A DNA stretch of 64,000 bases from Mycolicibacterium sphagni (GCF_002250655.1 NZ_NOZR01000017.1:62001-126000); one strand, 5' to 3'; positions 18,207 to 27,321 are shown, counted from the first letter of the stretch. The notes: generated by a model from the letters alone, not told the origin. Numbers and translations: made by a program.

Positions 18207-18677
18207 ATGGACCTGCTCACACGTGTCGCCGCACTGATCGCGGTGCTGGGCACCGCGGTCGTCTACGGCACCGACGTGTTCTGCGCGATCGTGCTGCGAC
18301 CGGCTTTGGCGTCGGTGGACGACGCCACCCTGATCGTGGTGATGGGACGCGTGCATCGATACGGAGATCGGCGGATGCCGGTGCCCGGGGTGCTCGGGGT
18401 CGTGGCGACCGCGGCGAGCACGGCGCTGGCCGCGGTGGCCGCGCACTGGGCCCAAGCCATCGTGGCCGGTGCCGCACTGGTCCTGCTGGTGGTCTGGCTC
18501 GCGTTCTATACCCGGGTGAGCGCACCCATCAACAGGCAAATGACAGCAGCTGCTGACGCGGGCCAGTCGCTGGCGAATGGTCGTGCGCTGCAAGCGAAGT
18601 GGGACTCGATCATCAACGCCCGCGCGTTGCTGCAAGGTCTGGCAGTGGCCGCCCTCTGCGTGGTGCTGATGGTCTGA
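18207..18677 (+). CDS. DUF1772-family membrane protein
   Basis: A 157-residue protein with four predicted membrane helices. The segment SAPINRQM and the later WDSIINARALLQG resemble the conserved Pro-x-Asn and Trp/Asn/Arg positions of DUF1772 (anthrone oxygenase-like) proteins. Some fungal relatives take part in quinone/anthrone oxygenation; the bacterial role is unknown. ATG at 18207 has GAGGGAG upstream. It is the first gene of a three-gene cassette under the divergent TetR gene. Confidence 0.7.
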   Translation: MDLLTRVAALIAVLGTAVVYGTDVFCAIVLRPALASVDDATLIVVMGRVHRYGDRRMPVPGVLGVVATAASTALAAVAAHWAQAIVAGAALVLLVVWLAFYTRVSAPINRQMTAAADAGQSLANGRALQAKWDSIINARALLQGLAVAALCVVLMV

Positions 18678-18731
18678 CACCCGGACCCACCGATGGACCC
18701 AGCCGAATTCAACTGAAGGAGCACGATTTCG

Positions 18732-19049
18732 ATGTTTCAACTCAGGATCTACACCCTGCGCTCACCGGATGCTCTGCAGCAGTACGCAACGGTGCATTGG
18801 GCCCGTCACCTGTCGACGTTCACGACGTTCGGGGTCATCACCCACGGTGTGTGGACCGAGCGAATCGGCGGCGCGAATCGCGTCGTCGCGCTGATCGGCT
18901 ACCCGCCGGGCGCCGACCCCGACCACCTCACCCGCCAGATCATGGCGAGCCCGGAATTCGCCGACGATATGGCCGGCTTCGACGTCGGCGACATCGTCGA
19001 CGTGCAGACGACACTGCTCGCCCCGACCTCGTTCTCACCGATCCGCTGA
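18732..19049 (+). CDS. NIPSNAP-family protein
   Basis: A 105-residue ferredoxin-like alpha/beta-barrel protein. It begins with MFQLRIYTLRSPDAL, the characteristic first strand of NIPSNAP domains, and contains VHWARHL, typical of the central helix. Bacterial members often accompany oxygenases or small hydrophobic-molecule metabolism, but a reaction cannot be assigned. AAGGAG lies upstream of the ATG. It sits between the DUF1772 and DUF4267 genes. Confidence 0.8.
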   Translation: MFQLRIYTLRSPDALQQYATVHWARHLSTFTTFGVITHGVWTERIGGANRVVALIGYPPGADPDHLTRQIMASPEFADDMAGFDVGDIVDVQTTLLAPTSFSPIR

Positions 19050-19071
19050 CAAACCCTAGGAGTGGTTCGAC

Positions 19072-19455
19072 ATGAACATCACCACCGTCATCGGCTATGT
19101 GCTCGCCGGACTGCTCGCCGCGGGCATCGTCTTCATCGGCGCACGCTTCCTTGTCGCCCCGCGCGTCGCCGCCGCGGGCTACGGTGTCCTCCCAGATCTG
19201 GACCAACCCGGTGCAGGCGCCTATCTGAGCGTCAAGGGCGTCCGCGACATCGCCACCGGGCTAGTCGTCATCGTCCTGATGATCGCCGGCGCGACCCAGC
19301 TGATCGGCTGGATGATATTGGCGGCCACGATCATTCCGCTCGCCGACGCGGCGATCGTGCTGCGCAACGGCGGGTCCAAGTCGACAGCCTTCGGAATCCA
19401 TGGTGTCACCGCCGCCGTCATGCTCATCACGTCCGCGCTTCTCCTCATTTCTTGA
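19072..19455 (+). CDS. DUF4267-family membrane protein
   Basis: A 127-residue protein with four hydrophobic segments, containing SVKGVRDIATGLVVI in the second helix, which is the typical DUF4267 core. The function of the family is unknown. TAGGAG precedes the ATG by a normal distance. It is the last gene of the TetR-linked cassette, and the association with DUF1772 and NIPSNAP suggests detoxification of a small hydrophobic compound, which is inference only. Confidence 0.75.
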   Translation: MNITTVIGYVLAGLLAAGIVFIGARFLVAPRVAAAGYGVLPDLDQPGAGAYLSVKGVRDIATGLVVIVLMIAGATQLIGWMILAATIIPLADAAIVLRNGGSKSTAFGIHGVTAAVMLITSALLLIS

Positions 19456-19664
19456 ACACAAACAGGTCCCCACTCGCGGGCGATGCATGCCATTCAGCTG
19501 TCAGCCCGGATCAAGACTGCTGTGGATCAGCTGGGGAGCCGTGCCATCGGCTCCGATCAGGCATAGAAAGGATGCGAGGCGTTGGAATGGGTGCTTGGCG
19601 ACTGGTTTGAGTGGCCGGGCCATTCGCCGCTACGCAAAAATGTCCTGAAAGGTGTCTGTACAAC

Positions 19665-19955
19665 GTGTCTAATACTCAGAAGCTTGAAAAAAGCCTCGCT
19701 TTTAATAAAAGGTTGCTGGGTACCGTCGTAGGTGGCGGCGCGATCGCCGTTCTCGGCCTCTTCGGATTGACCCACCCTGCGCCGATCTCGCTGACCCACA
19801 CCGCCGATTCAGGTGATGAGACGAAGTTCCCGCCCTACTCGTCGCCCGCCGTCGCCGGGATGAACATCGGTCCTACCACGACGGCCCAGCCCTCCGACGA
19901 ACCGACGGCGCTGGCCACCACCAAGGCGGTTCCGGCGATCAAGGCCGGCAGCTAG
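19665..19955 (+). CDS. Small membrane-anchored or exported hypothetical protein
   Basis: A 96-residue protein from GTG 19665. A polar N-terminus (KLEKSLAFNKR) precedes one hydrophobic segment (LLGTVVGGGAIAVLGLFGL), followed by a Thr/Ala/Pro-rich tail that is probably extracytoplasmic. I do not recognise a family. An in-frame start at 19611 exists, but the GTG has AAGGTG upstream and gives a more natural N-terminus. The region before it (19456-19664) shows no gene and is somewhat less GC-rich. Confidence 0.5.
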   Translation: MSNTQKLEKSLAFNKRLLGTVVGGGAIAVLGLFGLTHPAPISLTHTADSGDETKFPPYSSPAVAGMNIGPTTTAQPSDEPTALATTKAVPAIKAGS

Positions 19956-19959
19956 CCCG

Positions 19960-20790
19960 CTATTCGCCGGTGAATTCCGGCTTGCGCTTGCCGAACAAGG
20001 CCGAGATGCCCTCGGACAGGTCCTTGGACGGCAGGAACGCCGAGTTCCACGCCGCGACGTAACGCAGACTTGCCGCCACGTCGGCCGTGCGCTGTTCGTC
20101 GAGGACATCTTTGATGCCGTGCGTCACCAGCGGTGAATTGGCGGCGATCTCGGCAGCTGTTGCGTGCGAAGCGGCCAGCGTGGCCTCGGCGTCGGCGTAC
20201 ACGTCGTTGACCAGACCGATCTTCTCCGCGCGCGCGGCATCGATGTCCTTGCCGGTCAATGCCAGTTCGCGCAGATGCCCGTCGGACAGGATGTAGGGCA
20301 GCCGGGCCAGGCTGCCGACGTCGGCGACGATTGACAGCTTGACCTCTCGCACCGAGAACTTGGCGTCCGCGCTGGCGTAGCGGATGTCGACCGCACTGAT
20401 CAGGTCGACGCCGCCCCCGATGCACCAGCCGTGGATCGCGGCGACGGTTGGCGTGCGGCAATCGGCCACTGCAGTGATGGCCTGCTGCATGCGCTTGAGC
20501 TTGGTGTGGAAATCCTTGCGAGGCCGGGCCGACACCTCCGTGGACATGGCGCCGCCAATCGTGTCACCCATGGCGGCGATGTCCAGGCCGTAGCTGAAGT
20601 TACGGCCCGAGCCGGTCAGCACGATCGCGCGGACGTCAGGGTCGGCGTCGAGGTCAGCGAAGACCACCGGCATTTCGGACCAGAACGCCGGACCCATCGC
20701 GTTGCCCTTGCCCGGGCCGATCAAGGTGACTTGGGCGACATGGTCCTTGACCTCGACAGTGAGGGATTCGTACGGCTCGCTCATGACCAT
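19960..20790 (-). CDS. echA21: Enoyl-CoA hydratase/isomerase family protein EchA21
   Basis: A 276-residue crotonase-fold enzyme. The oxyanion-hole regions are GRNFSYGLDIAAM (near 62-74) and HGWCIGGGVDLISA (near 120-133). REVKLSIVADVGSLARLP carries Glu and Asp at the positions used by dienoyl-CoA isomerases (ECH1 type), so a delta3,5-delta2,4-dienoyl-CoA isomerase role in beta-oxidation of unsaturated or steroid-derived acyl-CoAs is plausible. The name follows the M. tuberculosis orthologue at this locus (Rv3774). Confidence 0.85.
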   Translation of the reverse strand: MVMSEPYESLTVEVKDHVAQVTLIGPGKGNAMGPAFWSEMPVVFADLDADPDVRAIVLTGSGRNFSYGLDIAAMGDTIGGAMSTEVSARPRKDFHTKLKRMQQAITAVADCRTPTVAAIHGWCIGGGVDLISAVDIRYASADAKFSVREVKLSIVADVGSLARLPYILSDGHLRELALTGKDIDAARAEKIGLVNDVYADAEATLAASHATAAEIAANSPLVTHGIKDVLDEQRTADVAASLRYVAAWNSAFLPSKDLSEGISALFGKRKPEFTGE

Positions 20791-20817
20791 GAAGGTTACG
20801 GCGCGAGCCTGCCGGGG

Positions 20818-22272
20818 TCACTCCAGGGTCACGTGCGGTCGCCGGGCGGCGATACCGGCGCCCAGCGCGAAGAACGCGACCAGTAGCGCGACGACTCCGA
20901 TGGCGATAGGCGTGGAGTCGCCGACCAGACCAGGCAGGTTCTGCAGGATCAGCACGAAGGAGATCGCCAGGCCGAGCAGGCCGAGCCCGGGCGCTATGAA
21001 CGCACGCCAGGTCGACACTTCCAGATGACCGGACCGCTTTTGCCGGGTGAAGAAGGCCAGCACGGCGACGGTGGTCGCGATCAGCAGGATGGTGACGCCG
21101 ACCGTCGAGATGCCGGCCAGCCAGGTGTAGAACTGCGTGACCGGGTCGAGCTGGAACAGGATCGCCACGAGGATGGCGATCGCGACCACGATCGCATCCA
21201 CCCCGGAGGCGATGTGCGGTGAGCCGTGGGAAGCGTGCGCTTCGCCGAGCTGCGCGGGGAACACCTTGCGGTTGGACAACGTGAATACGTAGCGGGCGAC
21301 GATGTTGTGGAACGACAGGATGCAGGCGAACAGGCTGGTGACGAACAGCACCTGGACGATGTGCAGCCCGGCGGCGCCGAGGTACTGCTCGGTGGCGTTG
21401 GGCAGCAGGGACGAGGGGTCGGCCTGGGCCTTCTCGACGGCCTTGCTGTCGCCGACCGCGGAGATCAGCGCCCACGTCGACACGGTGTAGAACACGCCGA
21501 TCAAGATGACGGCCAGGTAGGTGGCCTTGGGGATGGTGCGCAGCGGCTCACGGGCCTCGTCCCGGAACACCGCGGTGGCCTCGAAGCCGATGAAGCTCAG
21601 TATCGCGAACAGAAGCGCGATACCCGGTGCGCCCGAGACGATTTCGGACGGCGTCACGATGCCGGTGGACAGGCCTTCCTGCCCGCCGCTGAAGACGACA
21701 GCGGCGTCGAGTGCCAGCACGATCGCTACCTCACCGAGCAGCAGGACGCCGAGCACGTTGCGGGACAGGTCGATATTGAAGTGACCAAGCGCTGTGACGA
21801 TCGCAAAGGCCACGAAAGCCCATATGCCCCAATGGATATTGGGAAGACCGTAGGACGTTAACAGTGCCTGGGCGCCCTGGCCGATCAGTCCGTAAACAGC
21901 GATCTCGAGGGTGAGATAGGAGATCAGCGCGACGAACGCGAACCCGAAGCCGGTTACCCGGCCCAAACCCTTACCGATATAGGAGTAGAAAGCACCCGCA
22001 TCCGGGACGTAGGGCGTCAGCGCGGTGAAGCCGACCGCGAACAGCAGGATGATCAAGGTGCTGATGACGAAGATGGCGGGGAATCCGACGCCATTGCCGT
22101 TGGCGATACCCAGTGGCACCGGACCACCCATCACGCCCAGAGGGGAAGCGGCGGCCACCACGACGAACACGATGCCCCACACACCGAGCGAGCCCCGAAG
22201 CTTGCGGTGCGGGCGGCCGTCAGCCGCCACGGTGGCCGGAGCGGCGCCAGATTCCTCAATTTGGTTAGACAT
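20818..22272 (-). CDS. APC-superfamily amino acid permease
   Basis: A 484-residue transporter with about twelve predicted helices. The glycine-rich first helix (FVVVAAASPLGVMGG) and the conserved SFIGFEATAVFRDEAREP in helix six to the following loop identify the amino acid-polyamine-organocation family. The substrate is not evident. Its place next to cysE-cysK may hint at serine, cysteine or related uptake, but the 91-bp gap argues against a single operon. Confidence 0.85.
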   Translation of the reverse strand: MSNQIEESGAAPATVAADGRPHRKLRGSLGVWGIVFVVVAAASPLGVMGGPVPLGIANGNGVGFPAIFVISTLIILLFAVGFTALTPYVPDAGAFYSYIGKGLGRVTGFGFAFVALISYLTLEIAVYGLIGQGAQALLTSYGLPNIHWGIWAFVAFAIVTALGHFNIDLSRNVLGVLLLGEVAIVLALDAAVVFSGGQEGLSTGIVTPSEIVSGAPGIALLFAILSFIGFEATAVFRDEAREPLRTIPKATYLAVILIGVFYTVSTWALISAVGDSKAVEKAQADPSSLLPNATEQYLGAAGLHIVQVLFVTSLFACILSFHNIVARYVFTLSNRKVFPAQLGEAHASHGSPHIASGVDAIVVAIAILVAILFQLDPVTQFYTWLAGISTVGVTILLIATTVAVLAFFTRQKRSGHLEVSTWRAFIAPGLGLLGLAISFVLILQNLPGLVGDSTPIAIGVVALLVAFFALGAGIAARRPHVTLE

Positions 22273-22363
22273 GATGCCCTTTCGGTGGTCTTAGCGCCTG
22301 CAGACGCTAATCCCGCCCTGGGCGTGATCAGACCCTTCGGATCAACCGGATTCGATGACGGAA

Positions 22364-23053
22364 CTAGATCGAGAAGTCTTCGCCGTGCCACACCCCGGCC
22401 TCGGGGGGCCGAATGACGCGTTCGGTCCCCGGGCCGTCGGCTAGCGACTCCAGCTTGGATACCCGGGTCAGCAGTGATTGCATGCTGACACCCATAGGGT
22501 CGGGCAGGTTGGATTGATCAGTGCCGGAAGGTGTTCCACCCGGATTTCCGATGATCTGGCCTGGTACCCCGACCACCACCGAGCCGGGCGGCACCGTTTT
22601 GACGACGACGGAATTGGCACCGATCTGGCTGCCCGCACCAATCGTGATGGCGCCCAGCACTTTTGCGCCTGCGCCAATGATCACGCCGTCTTCGACGGTG
22701 GGGTGGCGCTTGCCTCGATTGAGGCTGGTGCCACCCAACGTGACCCCGTGGTAGATCGTGACGTTGTTGCCGACCACCGCGGTTTCGCCGATCACCACTC
22801 CGGTGGCGTGATCGATGAAGACTCCACTGCCGATCACGGCGCCGGGATGGATCTCGACCCCAGTCAGGATGCGGATGGTCTCGCCGAGGAACCGCGCGGC
22901 GAGCGTGGCTCCGCGCTGCCACAACCAGTGGCTGATCCGGTAACCCCACACCGCATGCAGGCCGGGGTAGCACAAGATGATCTCCAGCGTCGAACGTGCG
23001 GCGGGGTCCCGTTTCTTGACCGACCGGACGTCACGCAGAATCTCCAGCGGCAT
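22364..23053 (-). CDS. cysE: Serine O-acetyltransferase CysE
   Basis: A 229-residue left-handed beta-helix acetyltransferase that makes O-acetylserine from serine and acetyl-CoA for cysteine synthesis. The hexapeptide repeats run from about residue 65 to 150, and the active-site histidines are in [12 protein letters not shown] and [10 protein letters not shown]. The N-terminal helical domain is short, as in mycobacterial CysE. The C-terminus HGEDFSI ends in isoleucine, the residue that inserts into the CysK active site in the cysteine synthase complex. It follows cysK by three bases. Confidence 0.95.
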   Translation of the reverse strand: MPLEILRDVRSVKKRDPAARSTLEIILCYPGLHAVWGYRISHWLWQRGATLAARFLGETIRILTGVEIHPGAVIGSGVFIDHATGVVIGETAVVGNNVTIYHGVTLGGTSLNRGKRHPTVEDGVIIGAGAKVLGAITIGAGSQIGANSVVVKTVPPGSVVVGVPGQIIGNPGGTPSGTDQSNLPDPMGVSMQSLLTRVSKLESLADGPGTERVIRPPEAGVWHGEDFSI

Positions 23054-23056
23054 GGG

Positions 23057-23989
23057 TCAGTCGGCCAGATCGGCAAACAGGACGGTACTCAGATACCGCT
23101 CGCCGAAGGAGGGCAGGACCACGACAACGAGCTTGCCGGCATTCTCGGGCCGGCGGGCGACCTCAAGAGCAGCCCATACCGCCGCACCCGAGGAGATCCC
23201 CACCAGCAGGCCCTCCTCGCGGGCCAGTCGTCGGGCGAACTCCAACGCGTCCTCGTTGGCGACGGTGACGATCTCGTCGACCACGTCGGTGTCGAGCACC
23301 GGAGGAACGAACCCGGCGCCGATGCCCTGGATCGGGTGCGGCCCTTTCTGGCCACCGGAGAGCACCGGTGAGGCCGCGGGCTCGACCGCGACGACCTGAA
23401 CCGACGGCTTGCGTTCTTTGAGGACCTCGCCGACACCGGAGATGGTGCCGCCGGTGCCGACCCCGGCGACGAAGATGTCGACCTTGCCGTCGGTGTCGGC
23501 CCAGATCTCCTCAGCGGTGGTGGCGCGGTGGATCGCGGGGTTGGCCGGGTTCTCGAACTGTTGCGGCACGAAGTAGCGCTGGTCGGTCTTGGCCAGTTCC
23601 TCGGCCTTGGCGATCGCACCGGGCATGCCCTCGGCGCCCGGGGTGAGCACGAGTTCGGCGCCGTAGGCGCGCAGCAACATCCGGCGCTCGATGCTCATGG
23701 TCTCCGGCATGGTCAACACACACCGGTATCCACGTGCGGCAGCCACCATCGCCAACGCGATGCCGGTGTTGCCGCTGGTCGGCTCGAGGATGATGGTGTC
23801 GGGCTTGATCAGACCGGCCTTCTCGGCGGCGTCGATCAGCGCCACTCCGAGGCGGTCTTTCACGCTGCCCGCCGGGTTGAAGGACTCCAGCTTGGCGACC
23901 ACCTCGGCCACGGCGCCTTCGGTAACCCGACGCAGCCGCACCAACGGCGTCTTCCCGGTCAGCTGAGTGATGTCATCGGCGATGCGCAT
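23057..23989 (-). CDS. cysK: O-acetylserine sulfhydrylase (cysteine synthase A)
   Basis: A 310-residue PLP enzyme that forms cysteine from O-acetylserine and sulfide. The PLP lysine is Lys44 in NPAGSVKDR, the substrate loop is EPTSGNTG near 68-75, and the phosphate-binding glycine loop [10 protein letters not shown] is near 176-185. GGAGAAGG lies five bases before the ATG. On the minus strand a possible -10 element, TAGGCT (complement 24042-24047), lies about 55 bp upstream. In M. tuberculosis the cysK1-cysE pair lies elsewhere in the genome (Rv2334-Rv2335), so the pair is at a different locus here. Confidence 0.95.
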   Translation of the reverse strand: MRIADDITQLTGKTPLVRLRRVTEGAVAEVVAKLESFNPAGSVKDRLGVALIDAAEKAGLIKPDTIILEPTSGNTGIALAMVAAARGYRCVLTMPETMSIERRMLLRAYGAELVLTPGAEGMPGAIAKAEELAKTDQRYFVPQQFENPANPAIHRATTAEEIWADTDGKVDIFVAGVGTGGTISGVGEVLKERKPSVQVVAVEPAASPVLSGGQKGPHPIQGIGAGFVPPVLDTDVVDEIVTVANEDALEFARRLAREEGLLVGISSGAAVWAALEVARRPENAGKLVVVVLPSFGERYLSTVLFADLAD

Positions 23990-24163
23990 GAACCTTCTCC
24001 AATGAAATTGACGCCAAAGGACCGCCTGTCCACTTCGCCGCAGCCTAACAGGTGGTCGTGGCGTGGACCTGGGTGTCTGTGGGGGATCGGATCAGCCTGA
24101 TGAAAACCCTTGTGCGTCGTAGCGATTCACGGTCTAGTCGTCTCCTCATTCGAAAGCACAGCG

Positions 24164-25231
24164 GTGAAGTTCTTACTACTTACTCTCATCACCCATCATC
24201 CGGACCCGGCGACAGGGGCGAAGACGAGTGCAGCCGAGCGGCTGCGCGCCGTCGTCGACTCCGCGGTGCTCGCCGAGGAACTCGGTTTCGACGGATTCGC
24301 GGTGGGCGAACGGCACGAAGATCCGTTCATCTCGTCCTCGCCACCGGTGGTGCTGAGCAATATCGCGGCGCGAACCTCGCGGATCGGATTGTTCACCGCG
24401 GTAACGACGTTGAGTCTTCTGGATCCGGTGCGGGCCTTCGAGGATTACGCCACGCTGGACAACCTGTCCGACGGCCGGCTCGAGCTGATGATCGGCAAAG
24501 GCAACGGGACCGCACAGGCCGAGCTATTTCACGTGACCACCGATGACCAATGGGATCGAAACCGCGAGGGGTATGAGCTGTTTCGCCTGTTGTGGGACAG
24601 CGACAAGGTGACGTGGTCGGGCCGGTTCCGGCCGCCGCTGGTCGACGCGAAAGCGCTGCCCCGGCCGCTGCAACCCCGGATCCGGATCTGGCACGGCAGC
24701 GCGACGAGCAGAGACTCGGTCGACCTTGCCGCCCGCCACGGCGACCCCATCTTCTCGGCGAACGTGACCTACCCCGTCGAGCCCTACGCCGAGCTGGTGC
24801 GCCATTATCGGCAGCGCTGGGAGTTCTATGGTCACCAGCCGCAGGACGCCCTGGTTGGTGCCGGAACCGCCGGGTTCCATCTGGCTCCGACGTCTCAGCA
24901 GGCGGTGGCCGAATATCGGCAGGCCTTTGAGACGCGGCTGGCGTTCGCCCGGCGGGTGGGGTTACCGGTGGTTTTTGAATCTATCGAGGACTTCGTCGAG
25001 CGAAGTTCGGCGCTGATCGGCAGCCCGCAACAAGTGATCGACAAGGTCGGCCGGTACCGCGAGCAGCTCGGCCACGAGGTGATCCACCTCAGTGCCGACG
25101 CCGATGGTGTCACCCCGAGTCATAAACTGCGCACCCTCGAGATGTTCCAAGCCGAGGTAGCCCCCGTGCTGCGAACCCAGATACCAAGCAGACCACTGGC
25201 TTACGGCAAACGGGGGGCCGGCTGTCGGTGA
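24164..25231 (+). CDS. LLM-class (luciferase-like) flavin-dependent oxidoreductase
   Basis: A 355-residue TIM-barrel oxidoreductase of the bacterial luciferase family. AEELGFDGFAVGERHEDPF is the typical second-strand motif, and IGKGNG plus RIWHGSATS complete the flavin pocket. The cofactor may be FMNH2 or F420. The start is GTG at 24164 (VKFLLLTLITHHPD); an ATG at 24110 would add 18 unlike residues. No operon partner identifies the substrate, and it is separated from the next gene by 19 bp. Confidence 0.82.
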   Translation: MKFLLLTLITHHPDPATGAKTSAAERLRAVVDSAVLAEELGFDGFAVGERHEDPFISSSPPVVLSNIAARTSRIGLFTAVTTLSLLDPVRAFEDYATLDNLSDGRLELMIGKGNGTAQAELFHVTTDDQWDRNREGYELFRLLWDSDKVTWSGRFRPPLVDAKALPRPLQPRIRIWHGSATSRDSVDLAARHGDPIFSANVTYPVEPYAELVRHYRQRWEFYGHQPQDALVGAGTAGFHLAPTSQQAVAEYRQAFETRLAFARRVGLPVVFESIEDFVERSSALIGSPQQVIDKVGRYREQLGHEVIHLSADADGVTPSHKLRTLEMFQAEVAPVLRTQIPSRPLAYGKRGAGCR

Positions 25232-25250
25232 CCGGTCGTACGGTGGCCGC

Positions 25251-25817
25251 ATGGAAGCTCCTCCGACCGACGAACTGGCCAGCGCTGAGGCGGCATTACG
25301 GGTGTTGCAACAGGTGGTGCACGGCATCGCCACCGAGGACCTGACCAAGCAGACGCCGTGCCGCGAATACGACGTGGCCGGGCTCACCGATCATCTGCTG
25401 AACTCGATCACCGCTCTCGGCGGCGCCGTCGACGCCCAGTTGCCCGAGCGCAACCGCGACGACTCCGTCGAACGCCAGATCATCGCGGCCGCCAGGCCGG
25501 CGCTTGACGCCTGGCACCGCCGGGGATTGGACGGCACGGTTCCGTTCGGCACCAACGAGGCGCCGGCGCAATTCTTGGCCGCCATCCTGTCGCTCGAATT
25601 CCTCGTTCACGCTTGGGATTACGCGTCTGCAGTCGACCGTTCCGTCGATGCTCCAGAGGCGCTGACGGATTACGTGACGACGCTCGCACACCGCACCATC
25701 ACCCCGGAAGGGCGGGCCAGGGCAGGCTTCGACGATCCGGTGGACGTCGCGGCGCACGCCTCCAAGCTGGACCGGCTGGTCGCCTTCACCGGCCGGGTGC
25801 CCGTCAGCGGCCCGTGA
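25251..25817 (+). CDS. TIGR03086/mycothiol-dependent maleylpyruvate isomerase-like protein (Rv3773c-like)
   Basis: A 188-residue DinB-like four-helix metal-binding protein. TPCREYDVAGLTDHLLNS (about residues 35-52) and LEFLVHAWDYASAV (about 117-130) carry the His/Asp ligands typical of this group, which includes mycothiol-dependent enzymes. The substrate is unknown. It ends by overlapping the tail of the convergent aminotransferase gene by 14 bp, the same neighbour pair as Rv3773c/Rv3772. Confidence 0.82.
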   Translation: MEAPPTDELASAEAALRVLQQVVHGIATEDLTKQTPCREYDVAGLTDHLLNSITALGGAVDAQLPERNRDDSVERQIIAAARPALDAWHRRGLDGTVPFGTNEAPAQFLAAILSLEFLVHAWDYASAVDRSVDAPEALTDYVTTLAHRTITPEGRARAGFDDPVDVAAHASKLDRLVAFTGRVPVSGP

Positions 25818-26877
25818 TCCACTTGCGGGCGAAGTCGAGGAAGACGTCGTTCTCCTCGGGTGCGCCGATGGTCACCCGGACACCGTCGGTGCCATAGGGG
25901 CGCACCAGCACGCGGGCGTCAGCGGCGGCCTGTTCGACGAAGTGGGGCGTGTCCTCGGGTGTCAGCGGCAGCCAGACGAAATTGGCTTGTGACGGCGGGA
26001 AGTTATAGCCCAGCTCGGTCAGCGCGGCACAGACCCGGCGTCGCTCGGCGACTACCGCGTCGGTGCGGGCCAGCAGTTCGTCGGCGGCGTTCAGCGAGGC
26101 GATGGCAGCGGCCTGCGAGACCGTGGTCGCGGTGAACGGCACGTAGACCTTGCCGAGCGCGGTGATGATGTCGGGATCGCCCACGGCATAACCGATGCGC
26201 AGACCGGCAAGCCCGTACGCCTTCGAAAAGGTACGCAGCACAACCACATTGGGATTGCTCCGGGCCAGCCCGAGGCTGTCGGGCAGCATTCCGTCGCGGA
26301 TGTACTCGACGTAGGCCTCGTCGATGACGATCAGGATGTCCGACGGCACGGCCGCGACGAAGCGGGCCAGCTCGTCGGGATCGACGACGGTGGAGGTCGG
26401 GTTGTTCGGGTTGCAGACGAAGATCAGGCGGGTCTTGTCGGTGATCGCGGCCAGCATCGCGTCGAGGTCGAAGGTGTAGTCGCGCAGCGGCACCTTGACC
26501 GCGGTGGCGCCGGCCACTCGCACCTGCAGCGGATAGATCTCGAAGCTGCGCCAGCCGAAGATCACCTCGTCGCCGATCGACGAGGTGATCTGGATGAGCT
26601 GCTGACACAAGCTCACCGAGCCACAGCCGACGGCGACGTTCTCGGGGGCGAAGGCCTGGTGCTTGCTCAAGTGCTTGGCCAGGTGCTCCTTGAGCTCCAC
26701 GTAGCCGTTGTCCGGGTAGCGGTTGATGGTCTCGGCGGCCGCGGCGATGGCGGCCCGCACGCTGGGCAGTGGCCCGTGCACGGTCTCGTTGCTGGCCAGT
26801 TTGATGGCGCCCAGCACCGTCTTACCCGGCGTATAGGCCGGTAGATCGGCCAGTTCGGGGCGCAGGCGGGCGGTCAT
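25804..26877 (-). CDS. pat: Aromatic amino acid aminotransferase (HisC2/Pat)
   Basis: A 357-residue class I/II PLP aminotransferase. The Schiff-base lysine is Lys219 in RTFSKAYGLAG, the cofactor Asp lies in VIDEAYVEY (near 184-192), and the substrate region NPNNPTSTV is near 156-164. The orthologue Rv3772 was first called histidinol-phosphate aminotransferase 2 and later assigned to aromatic amino acids (phenylalanine aminotransferase, Pat). This fits the presence of tyrA in the same window, though the two are far apart. Confidence 0.88.
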   Translation of the reverse strand: MTARLRPELADLPAYTPGKTVLGAIKLASNETVHGPLPSVRAAIAAAAETINRYPDNGYVELKEHLAKHLSKHQAFAPENVAVGCGSVSLCQQLIQITSSIGDEVIFGWRSFEIYPLQVRVAGATAVKVPLRDYTFDLDAMLAAITDKTRLIFVCNPNNPTSTVVDPDELARFVAAVPSDILIVIDEAYVEYIRDGMLPDSLGLARSNPNVVVLRTFSKAYGLAGLRIGYAVGDPDIITALGKVYVPFTATTVSQAAAIASLNAADELLARTDAVVAERRRVCAALTELGYNFPPSQANFVWLPLTPEDTPHFVEQAAADARVLVRPYGTDGVRVTIGAPEENDVFLDFARKWITGR

Positions 26878-26911
26878 TCGGTCAAGTCTAGGTGCCCGGG
26901 CTACATCGATC

Positions 26912-26939
26912 CCCGGGTCGCTCCGCTCCTGCCCGTCGG
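26912..26939 (+). repeat. Dispersed element upstream of pat
   Basis: One mismatch from the core GGGTCGCTTCGCTCCTGCCC (GCTCCGC in place of GCTTCGC). It lies 35 bp upstream of the pat start codon, between pat and the tRNA-Ser gene, and so in the likely promoter or leader of pat. Confidence 0.8.
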
Positions 26940-27029
26940 ACTGCTTTGCCTGGAGCCGTTGCTGCTGTGTACTCTGTCGGATCGGCGGTTCGGGGCATCA
27001 ATCAGGCTCCGGTACGCTCAGGTAGTTCA

Positions 27030-27118
27030 GGAGGCGTGCCAGAGCGGCCGAATGGGACTCACTGCTAATGAGTTGTCCCCCTTAAAGGGGACCGGAGGTT
27101 CAAATCCTCTCGCCTCCG
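27030..27118 (+). tRNA. tRNA-Ser (anticodon GCU)
   Basis: Acceptor GGAGGCG pairs with CGCCTCC, the anticodon loop CTGCTAA gives GCU, the long variable arm has a CCCC/GGGG stem, and the T arm GGTTCAAATCC is intact. The 3' end continues CCG, so CCA is not encoded. Confidence 0.95.
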
Positions 27119-27159
27119 CCGCGGTTGATTCGTCAGCCACGAACAACTGAATACAGAAG

Positions 27160-27232
27160 GCGCCCGTAGCTCAACGGATAGAGCATCTGACTACGGATCA
27201 GAAGGTTAGGGGTTCGAATCCCTTCGGGCGCA
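27160..27232 (+). tRNA. tRNA-Arg (anticodon ACG)
   Basis: Acceptor GCGCCCG pairs with CGGGCGC, the D arm, anticodon loop CTACGGA (ACG) and T arm GGTTCGAATCC are all intact; CCA is not encoded. Its A34 is the expected substrate of the TadA encoded at 63063. The 3' 34 bases plus four flanking bases recur as a decayed copy at 28006-28043. Confidence 0.95.
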
Positions 27233-27321
27233 CTCATTACCAGTAATAACGGCTCCCGCCACATCCAATCCCGGCTGCGGGTCTGCCGTCGTCGGTAGTT
27301 CTAACCCCCGAACCAGGCTTG

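Noticed and set aside
21674-21690. Element copy inside the permease gene
   Set aside because: It shares CCTGCCCGCC but lacks the GTCGCTTCGCTC part, and the protein fits the family without an insertion.
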